Source of the DNA: Clitopilus passeckerianus
Lineage: Eukaryota; Basidiomycota; Agaricomycetes; Agaricales; Entolomataceae
Length of the DNA: 64,000 nt
Direction: 5' to 3'
Assembly (NCBI GenBank): GCA_944990035.1
Contig: CALYLX010000059.1
Location: 62,001 to 126,000 of the forward strand
The notes beneath the pieces are model-generated. The model did not search any database, had not been told where the DNA came from, and saw only the letters and a list, made by a program, of their open reading frames with translations. A program made the position numbers and the translations under genes. This document shows positions 56,031 through 64,000 of this stretch, one piece after another (positions within the stretch are counted from its first letter, which is position 1; every line of letters starts with the position of its first letter).

Positions 56031-58601
56031 ATGCCATCACTTCCTCAGACAAAGTACTGCCCTTTGTGCCCTGCAAAATTCACAAGGACAACTCATCTCA
56101 ACCGCCACTTGCGATCACGTAAGCGAATAACCTCTTCGTTGTTGACACTCATCTCACAGACCTTGCTATAGACACCAATGAGCGGTTGCATCGATGTAAT
56201 GTAAGTACTACATCTCGTCAGCTTCTATACCTAATACTTACTCTTCATGTTAGATTTGCAACGCTGAATTCACAAGGAGTGACCTCCTTACACGGCACAA
56301 GAGAACATGTGGCGACAACTCCAATGCCAACCGTTCTCGCAGAAAATCATGCCAGGTAAGGCGATTCGTCATCCGGTTTGACTGTAGCATGTGCTCATCG
56401 ACATGTAGGCGTGCGCTGAGTCCAAAGTGAAGTGCAACCTTCAATACCCCTGCTCGAAGTGCACATCTCGTGGTCGCGAGTGTGTCTTCATCAACGATCC
56501 GGAACAATCCAGGATAAAAAAGCTGGCTGCGAAGAGGAAACACTCTTCATCTTCGTCTATCTCGTCAGGGAGCGCCAGCCCTGCGTCCTCCACCAACAGC
56601 TTGTTCTCAGAATCGTTGGCGAGCAGCCCTGCAACCTTCCCTAACTCCTTCCCCTCCTTCAGTCCGAACACTCCCGCTTCTTCTATCTCAGGGCTGCCGA
56701 TGGTGTCACCTGTGCCTTCACTAACAGTGTCCCCGGGATCATCTTCTGCCTCATCACTACAGGCCTCGCCACGGTCTGACTTCTTCGACAACCAAGTCGA
56801 CCTCTCCAGCTCGTTCGATCTCAACTTTGACGCGTTCTCAATAGAGAACGAGTTCAACAAACCCCTAGACAACGAGATCTTCGCACCACTACTGGACTTC
56901 GGCACTTGCTCCGTTCCATCATCAACAACGAGCAGCGAGTTCAGCTGGCTAGACGGCAACGGCCTCCTACCTGCCTTCGGTGACGACGCATACTTTCCAC
57001 ACTCTGCCGGCTTCGAGCAGACAACTTTCATCACCGACTTTGGCTCCTTGGAGTCTACACTGAACGCGTCCCCATGTGCTCAGCCTGCGATGATCGACCC
57101 TGTCGTCCCCGCATCGGAGGCATACTACGATTCCGGGTCGGTGAATACACATGCCCCGGTCCATGAGCAGGATCAGTACTGTAATTGGCTCCCTATTCAA
57201 TTTTGACTACTATGTCGCTTACATTAATTTAATACAGTGTACTTGTTCTTTTCCGAATTCTGCAAGCAGGTACCGCTTGTGCATCCGGCAACTTGGAAAA
57301 TGGATGACAAACCTTTCGTCCTCGTTCGCGCTATGCAAGCTTGTGGCGCTCTGTTCGTCAAAACGGCCGCCGCTGCAGCTTTCATCGATGACACTCTTTC
57401 AACTCGGGACTCGTTGATCCAGGATTTCGTGAGTGACTTGCAGTTTCCTAATTTGGGTTGTCAGCTGATGTGATATCGTAGGCCAAAGCGACTGACCCTC
57501 GGGACCAAAACAACCTTATTCTCACCGTGGTCCTCCTCCAGACTATCGGATTGTTCCACCAAAAGGCGGACCAGAGAATTTCGTCAAATGTGTACCATGG
57601 CATGCTCGTTATGGTAAGTTTTCCGTCATACTGACATAGTTGGGTGCCTAATAACGTATTCGTTGTAGATGATCCGTCGCACGGGCCTCATCTCAAGAGT
57701 TGGTGCTTGGACGCCTCCTGATATGGCTGATATCCAAGGCTCCGACGCGGCCTGGAGAGAATGGGCGAACTACGAGACCATTAAGAGGTATGGTGATCTC
57801 TCTGGGAATATCTTGAATCAGGAACTAACTATAGCTTACAGGGTGCTATACTTGTCGTACCTGCATGATTGCTACCACTGCATGTACTTCTCCCTCTCGC
57901 CTTCGTTCCAGCCATCAGAGATCGACATGGCGCTTCCTTGCGACAATGCTCTATGGATAGCAAGCGACGCCAACGAATGGTCGAAACTCGTCCAGATGCC
58001 GTCACCATATGGCTCTGGAGGCGCTCGTATCTCCGGCTTCAGCATGAAACGCGCTTTGGCTATCCTTAGCGAGACTCGCCTGTCCACTGTATCATTGGCT
58101 CTCAACCCCTTCGCTCACTTCATCCTCATCCATACCGTTCTACGCAACATCTTCGCCGCCCAGGCCGACGTCGTCGACATGGGCTACGGTCAACCATCTC
58201 CTGCCAACAAGGCTCAAACTGCGGAGGACCACGCGTTCGCTACTCAATACGCTCTCCACAACTGGCTCCAAATGTGGTTGAACAGCCCAGAGTCGATGCA
58301 GGTCGAGAAGCGCTCCGAGGAGCCTCCTTTCGTCTGCGATGCCCTACCCTTCTACTGGCTCGCTCAGGTCTCTCTCCTTGCCGTGCAAGATGGTTCGGCT
58401 ATCTTCGGAAAAGGCGAGACCCGATTCCAGCTGATGAAGGAGTGGCTCGACCACATCCGCACCTTCCTACGAAGCGGCAACCAAGTCCCAAATCACCTCT
58501 GGGACGAGCTGATGAAGATTCGCGTCAAAATGTCCCAAGATGGCCGCCGCGGTAGTGATGATGGCTGCACTGGTCTCCTTGCCCTCTTCCCCAACCACTG
58601 A
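56031..58601 (+). CDS. Transcription factor: C2H2 fingers + Zn2Cys6 + fungal TF domain
   Basis: DNA-binding regulator. Eight exons: 56031-56118, 56172-56200, 56254-56355, 56409-57180, 57238-57428, 57482-57613, 57669-57787, 57842-58601; about 730 residues. Two N-terminal fingers: YCPLCPAKFTRTTHLNRHLR with the second His at the splice, and CNICNAEFTRSDLLTRH (the last ligand is Cys). Then a perfect C-x2-C-x6-C-x5-C-x2-C-x6-C cluster (residues 72-98) with SKVKCN and CSKCTSRGREC. A long Ser/Pro-rich linker follows, then an acidic FDLNFDAF region, and the fungal TF middle homology region (FFSEFCKQVPLVHPATW ... DAAWREWANYETIKR ... LHDCYHCMYF). The 54-bp intron 57788-57841 has no stop and is a multiple of three, so it may be optional. 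Without intron 57181-57237 the protein would stop after the linker. Targets unknown; PKS control is a guess from distance. Confidence 0.85.
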
Positions 58602-59756
58602 TCGTAACACATCCTTTCCCTGCATTCACATTATTCATTTATTTACAATATTTATCTATTTACCATCTTTCTTCATTCGGGTTGACCCCTCAAGTGTTTA
58701 TTATCCATCACACGACACTGTAATTCTAATCCACATGGACAAACATAGATGCCCTATCGATTGTATGTACCATCTCATAATCTGTCTGTACTTTGTACAT
58801 TAGTCGCATTTAGCATTATTCGTAGAGTAGCGTAGTTAGTTCACCGACACACATATCTCCGCACGTAGCTACACATTATGTACTTTATGCCGTCCCGCAT
58901 ACCCCTAAAAATAACAAGTCGTTTATGCTATGCACCAATCCTGTCTCGTTCCAATCACGTCTTCTAAGAGCCAGCGAACTTTGAACAACAATAAAAGAAA
59001 AGGCTGTTGAATCCGTCGTTCGTGTGCAATGGTGTCTGAAAGATTATATTGACAACTACCGACGACATGAGGGTATACAAGTAGAATAGCTAAGCAACAA
59101 GGTCGTGGACTTGATTGCGAGAAAGTCCTGGAAAGCAGAGTGATCAGCGGGAGTTCAGAAAATTGGAGATTGCAGAAGAAGTCTCAGCAAAAAAGGGTGA
59201 GCTCATGTCTGTCCGACGGACAGGTCGTACTCATTAAAATCAGTTTATATTTTTGAAAATCATAGGGGAAATGTGCCACAGATATTGAAAACTGCTTACA
59301 AGTTATCCCATAGATCGCACTTTTCTCTTGCAGAGGATGGGGCTTGAGGTGACCACTACTCAGCAGATGGAGATGGGGGAAATGAACCAGCGACAGGAGC
59401 CATCAGGCGTTTACGACAATTTTTTTCCTTGTGAGTCACGTGTGTATATGATGACTAAGCTAATCCCTCAATGACATGCCCGATGCGAATGCCCAGCACG
59501 AACACAACGGAGCCTCAGAATGACACTTGGCATGGTCTCGACATCCACTGATCCATGAAGTATGCGACATCGATTGACAGAGGGGCATACATTGAACACA
59601 TATCTGGAATTCATCCTGTTTCCAGAGGAATAACTATGGCTAGGCGGCATGTGGTACTCTTGGAAGTCACGCGATTCCAGGTAGAGGTGATGTCGATGAA
59701 CTCCACAAGAGCCACTACGATTCTGCCTCTGTACATTATCATCGACCTTCGTCAGA
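58602..59756. other. Intergenic, no supported gene
   Basis: About 1.15 kb. The first 200 bp are pyrimidine- and AT-rich 3' UTR-like sequence with several ATTTA runs. An AATAAAAG occurs near 58990. Nothing else recognised. Confidence 0.4.
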
Positions 59757-60479
59757 ATGCCTGTCGAACTTCGCGGTAGCTGTCACTGTGGTGCAGTGAA
59801 ATTCAGCGTTCAATCAAGCACTCCAGTACCCTACCAGGTTAGATCTTTGTCTCTATCCTTGTCGGGTATCTAATCGCGTGTTGATAGTTATGCCTCTGCT
59901 CTATTTGTAGAAAGGTCGGAGGTGTTGGAGGATCTATTAACCTTGGCGGTGATTCGGACTCTCTAAAGATTGAAGGCAAGGAGCACCTGAGGTGGGTTGA
60001 ACACTTCAATCGGTGACGTCGCGGTTAAACAGAATTACCGGAACCACAGTGTCTACAAGGCTGTCATGAACCGTGGCACGTCCGAGGAGCGTATTGCGAG
60101 CTCTGAGCGAAACTTCTGCTCCAAATGTTCTTCAATGCTATGGCTGTATGATAAAACATGGTGATTCTGCAAGGCACTCACTCGTTTCGAAAGAAGCTCA
60201 CTGATCGATCTCTTTAGGCCCGGATTAATTCACCCATTTGCATCGGCCATTGATTCTCCCGAACTCACATCCCCAGAAACAATGGTTCGTAGTTAAAATG
60301 GCACTCTGCTTGCACTGTTAAGATCGTGACTGATTGCGTATTTGATCTAGGTTTGCGTCAAGCTGGACTCAAAACCCGCTTATGTCCGTCTCCCAGAAGG
60401 AAAGAAAGATATTTATGAAAACTATGGGCCTAATTCGATTCAAGAATGGCACAAGAAAAACAAGCTATTTGTAGAGTAA
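59757..60479 (+). CDS. GFA / CENP-V fold zinc enzyme
   Basis: Member of the glutathione-dependent formaldehyde-activating (GFA) family; known members add glutathione to formaldehyde, but most fungal paralogs are uncharacterised. Exons 59757-59837, 59888-59991, 60050-60160, 60218-60284 and 60351-60479 join to 163 residues, a typical length. Zinc ligands are all visible: GSCHCGAVKF, then CLCSICRKVGG, and FCSKCSSMLWLYDKTW after the third splice. The C-terminal part reads HPFASAIDSPELTSP and VRLPEGKKD ... SIQEWHKK, the usual ending. The acceptor at 60049 is chosen because it gives HLSVYKAV, as in relatives; a nearer AG at 60032 would break the frame. No functional link with neighbours is evident. 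Confidence 0.85.
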
Positions 60480-63400
60480 ACGTCTACCGACCGATGTCAA
60501 TCCCGTTCGCTAATCGCAAGAACTCCGAATAAAACTTCTCCGTCAACTCTGCCCTCACGGGATCAAGACATTTCAGGAGCAAGAAAAAATTCAGACATAA
60601 TGATACTCCTTTGCGTACGGAAGATTTGTCTAGCTCCGACTAGTGAATACGATCTATTGAACCACCACCGGGACACCATTACTTGCACATATGCTTCCAT
60701 ATTTTTGACATGGACATGATTGATGGCTGATCCCGACTTCGTCTAACATGGAGCTGGAACCTGCTAGGTCCTCCCTTGGGTCTGCTCAACGTGTAGTCTT
60801 CCCTGCTGGTGAGCCCCATTGTGTAAAGTCGTGGGGATCACCCGTAGACATCCCAGCAGGATAGTCTATATGGAGTCAGATCTGGGCAGTTTGTAGCAGT
60901 TTCACTAGATTCCTGATTAGATGCCCTCACAAATTGCTTGAGGCACCAATACATGTGGGTTTTCTGGCCTTCATCGAGACACATGAGCACTTTAGTGGCC
61001 TTCTAGACCCGCCCAGATACGTAAGTTGAAGAGAAACTAAGCCAGACGTTCAAGTAAAGTAGATGCCCCCCGATGGGGTTGGAGACTATGATCCATCGAC
61101 AATTGATATGAACTTTTGTACTCGCGTCGGCCATGCTATCCACCTTTCCAAAAGGCGTCAGCGCGTTGCGCAAGATATTCACGAACTCTCGTCACTTCAG
61201 CCATGTTTCACCAATTATCAATCGGGCTTTGGTGGCGCACTTGCCATGCTATGGAACGCTTCAGGTGCCTGACAGTTCAGTGATTCTCCTGGGCGTTGAT
61301 GCAATCTTAGCAAGGTGCTCAGTCTTTTCTTTAATCTTGGCCTTTACTAGAGGCATCGGAGGATTCGGTACCGGCATTTCGGCCACGTTCCTAATCGAAT
61401 GGTTGATCGATCTATCCTCAGGATTGTTCGAGCAATTGGAGGCAGAAACGCAGCGACGCTTGTCTGGGCAAACCCAATGTGTGAGCGGCATGGCGGGGCG
61501 CTGGGCAGGTCTTAGCATCTCCTTACCAATTCAGGCTATTGATAGACTCACTTTACCTATCTCCCCGCCTCCACATGTTAGCTGAAATCAAGCCGACCAG
61601 AAGGTTCGAGGCGGCGCCACACCGCCATCTGCAGAGACTATTCGCATTGGAACTGGGCTCAAACCTTAGGAGGTTTCGGGGACTAATATTTATTTCGCAT
61701 GAGGATAGTTTCGGCAGAATGAGCGCTCAAACCCTCTGGGTTTCGAGGATACTAACACTCCGAGGCCTTCGACTCGAACGAATGATGCTATCACCGATAC
61801 CTCTGAAGAGTGAACCCAAATTTGCCAGAACATCTCACTGGCACGAAGAGGTGTTCATGCTAGGAAACCCAGTGGCACCTCACTGAGCGACACTGTTATT
61901 CTGGCTTGACTGATCCTTCTAAACCGATGGGACCGAATCCTACTAATCATGATGCTTCCCCCTCCGAACTCAGGATGATTCCCAATCATTCCGAGCGGAA
62001 TAACCCCTGACTTCTCCTTAAAAGCCCAACAGCATCCCTCTCCGAATCAACAAATATGGGGTCATATCCTGCGTTGGAGCTATACCGCAGTTTCAGATCG
62101 CTCATTGACTGTAATTAACTGACAGAACTACTAGTACCTGCCTCAGTCGCTGCCTTCTCCCTTAGTTGAATGAGTCGCCACGGTCTTTATCACAGCGGTA
62201 CATATCCGCGGGGCGAGTCTTGTCAGGAGGGAGCGGATAGAATGAACCGTCCGTAAGCCCAAGCAGTTGAGGCGACAAACTACCAAGTCAAACAGACGCC
62301 CGCTTCCGGTGATCCAGAATGTAGCCAACCACAGTGGGGAAATGATCCATCCTGCCAACAACGTTCCAGAAGCAGGTCAATCATGTCAACCGGCCGCCGA
62401 GGAGGGGTGTCAAGGGAACCGAATAGAATTGAAGGCGAAATCTCATTGCTATGATAGATATCTCGATGTCACCTTGGATGATCTTTTTGACGCCGATACA
62501 GATTACAGAAAGGAATGGTGATGTATTGAATACACGAATCACAATATCAACTTATACATCCACAGGAGAAGTCCAATGACTATCTAATGTGCTAATGTGC
62601 CCATCTGGTAGACAAATGAGGTCGAGTGTGGCCGCGAGCCCTTCCAATTGGCCCCGAGTTGGTGATGAGGAAGGCTTCCATATCTCAAAACGGAGCGCCG
62701 AGCTGATATGAAGCCTTTGCTTGGGAAAACATACATTGGTGGAATACCGTAAAATAGAATGAATACACACCAGAAGGATGGTGACCAGATCTCGAAGTAT
62801 AGCCAGTCGTACGTGCTTGCAAGGCCTGGTTTGACAGGATTAGCTACACCAAGGTAACCCTAACCCTAGGCTAGGACTATGGTTTCCGAACTCTGAAACG
62901 TGCCGAGGCAAGCAAGATGAAGCAAGCGTTGCCATCGTTCTGTTCTCCGTTGAACGGGCGACAGTGCCACAAGCAGTCATGGTCCCCACTAATTTGAAAG
63001 CGCAGTGGCGTGCTGAATGAAGACGAGTAACCTGTACACGAGGAAAACATTGCGTTCGTCAATAGGATGGAATGGAGCAAAATTTGAGAGATGTATGAAC
63101 CTCAAACATAGTCTTGACGTGATGCACTCCTGGAAAGGCGGCCGAAAGTAGGTACCGTCTATTCCATGCGGGCTCATCCTACAGAAATTCGAGGACGATG
63201 CGTTATCAGATAAATGAACTATCGAACTAGATTAAGAGATGGAGACATTTCGACAGGTTTGGGCCGAACTAACCTTTCGTGTAGAATCCTGAACCTCGCT
63301 GGAAGGAAGTCGCGGGTACTTCAATCGACCTCCTCGGCGATCCGAATAGACATTGGACGGGCGTTGAGGGGGCGATAGTGTCTAATAGGCGTGCAGTCCG

Positions 63401-64000
63401 GAGTGTCGAGAAATGACCGTGCAGCACAACGATGAGCGACTACCATATCGGTCAATGGCATCATCGCAAACATTGCAGAGGCCAGCAGATCCGACTACAC
63501 GGAGGCTGATTAAACGGGTGATTGGTCCTAGACGTACAAGTCAATGATTCGCTCACCACCCTGTGGGGTAATTTGATACATACCGACGACTGTGATTGAA
63601 TAGACTGACAACAGTGCTTAAGGGGAAGGTGAAGTGGGTGTTATGTGGTGGATCGATCGAGTGGCACGGAAAGTCGATCGAGGAGAGCTCTAAGCTCGCT
63701 CACCCCTTTGACGCTTCCGAGGAAACCCCAACGACGATACACAGCTTCCCTAAGAGGGTACGCAAGCGATATATGGCGTAGGCGCCGCCTGAGGCTGCAA
63801 TCTCCGAAAGCGAGGGGTTCCAAATCAGACATCACCTGGAGAAGGGTTATGTCAGTCGGGTATTCGAGAAGACGGAGGTGAAACAGTAGAAGAATACATA
63901 CTAATAGACGTGTCCAGTGAGAAAAATTGCTTGCCCACTAAGCGCCAATCGCTTAGAAATGACATGGCGATAATCAACCAAAAGCGGGAGTTGGTCAAAC
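60480..64000. other. Gene-poor right end
   Basis: 3.5 kb without a supported gene. The longest frame, 61133-61585 (+, 150 codons), has a hydrophobic middle but no known motif and competing frames on the other strand. No repeat modules from the left half of the window occur here. Two telomere-like units CCCTAACCCTA at about 62857 are probably chance. Confidence 0.4.

Noticed and set aside
61133..61585. 150-codon frame with hydrophobic middle
   Set aside because: No known motif, no promoter, and a competing antisense frame; not enough to call a gene.
62850..62870. Interstitial telomere repeat CCCTAACCCTA
   Set aside because: Fewer than two full units in the middle of ordinary sequence; expected by chance.
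1..64000. tRNA, rRNA, CRISPR and retrotransposon LTRs
   Set aside because: Looked for typical T-loop, repeat-spacer and long direct-repeat patterns; none convincing by eye. A tRNAscan or LTR search could still find weak cases.

Overview
The window is a piece of a filamentous basidiomycete genome, most probably an agaricomycete mushroom. Genes are split by many short introns (about 45-80 nt, GT...AG, compact exons). The protein families are typical of that group: an orsellinic-acid-type non-reducing polyketide synthase, tandem P450s, a secreted GH25-like lysozyme, a cutinase, DUF2235 and GFA enzymes, ubiquitin-like (ULD) proteins with a zinc knuckle, and an atypical fungal protein kinase. No prokaryotic operons, CRISPR arrays or rRNA were seen. 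No sequence search could be run; families are assigned from motifs recalled from memory.

Layout. 0.3-3.5 kb: GH25-like lysozyme and a ULD-MIT fusion gene. 4.0-6.6 kb: first block of a degenerate repeat family. 8.1-9.5 kb: ATP-grasp/D-Ala-D-Ala-ligase-like gene. 9.9-11.9 kb: a second ULD gene with a small membrane-anchored hypothetical gene right behind it (minus strand). 12.1-14.0 kb: a large fold-back inverted repeat plus a third half-copy. 14.0-14.5 kb: small hypothetical gene. 14.6-25.3 kb: repeat blocks around an atypical kinase gene that lacks the usual catalytic Asp, and two decayed gene fragments. 25.5-32.0 kb: two closely related P450 genes in tandem, separated by a repeat block. 32.6-36.5 kb: more repeats. 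36.6-37.4 kb: cutinase. 39.0-41.1 kb: DUF2235 hydrolase. 41.3-47.8 kb: complete SAT-KS-MAT-PT-ACP-TE polyketide synthase. 48-54.5 kb: gene-poor. 54.5-55.2 kb: weak hypothetical gene. 56.0-58.6 kb: transcription factor with C2H2 fingers plus a Zn2Cys6 cluster. 59.8-60.5 kb: GFA-family enzyme. 60.5-64 kb: no supported gene.

How they may work together. The PKS, the two P450s about 10-20 kb away and the zinc-cluster regulator about 8 kb beyond the PKS start could form a loose aromatic polyketide locus: the PKS would make an orsellinate-like acid, the P450s would oxidise it and the regulator would control it. This is inference from proximity only; the cutinase and DUF2235 gene between them are not usual tailoring enzymes. 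The most unusual non-coding structures are the fold-back element and a short CACGTG plus ACGCGTCGCGT box that recurs five times in the same orientation at the right edge of each repeat block.
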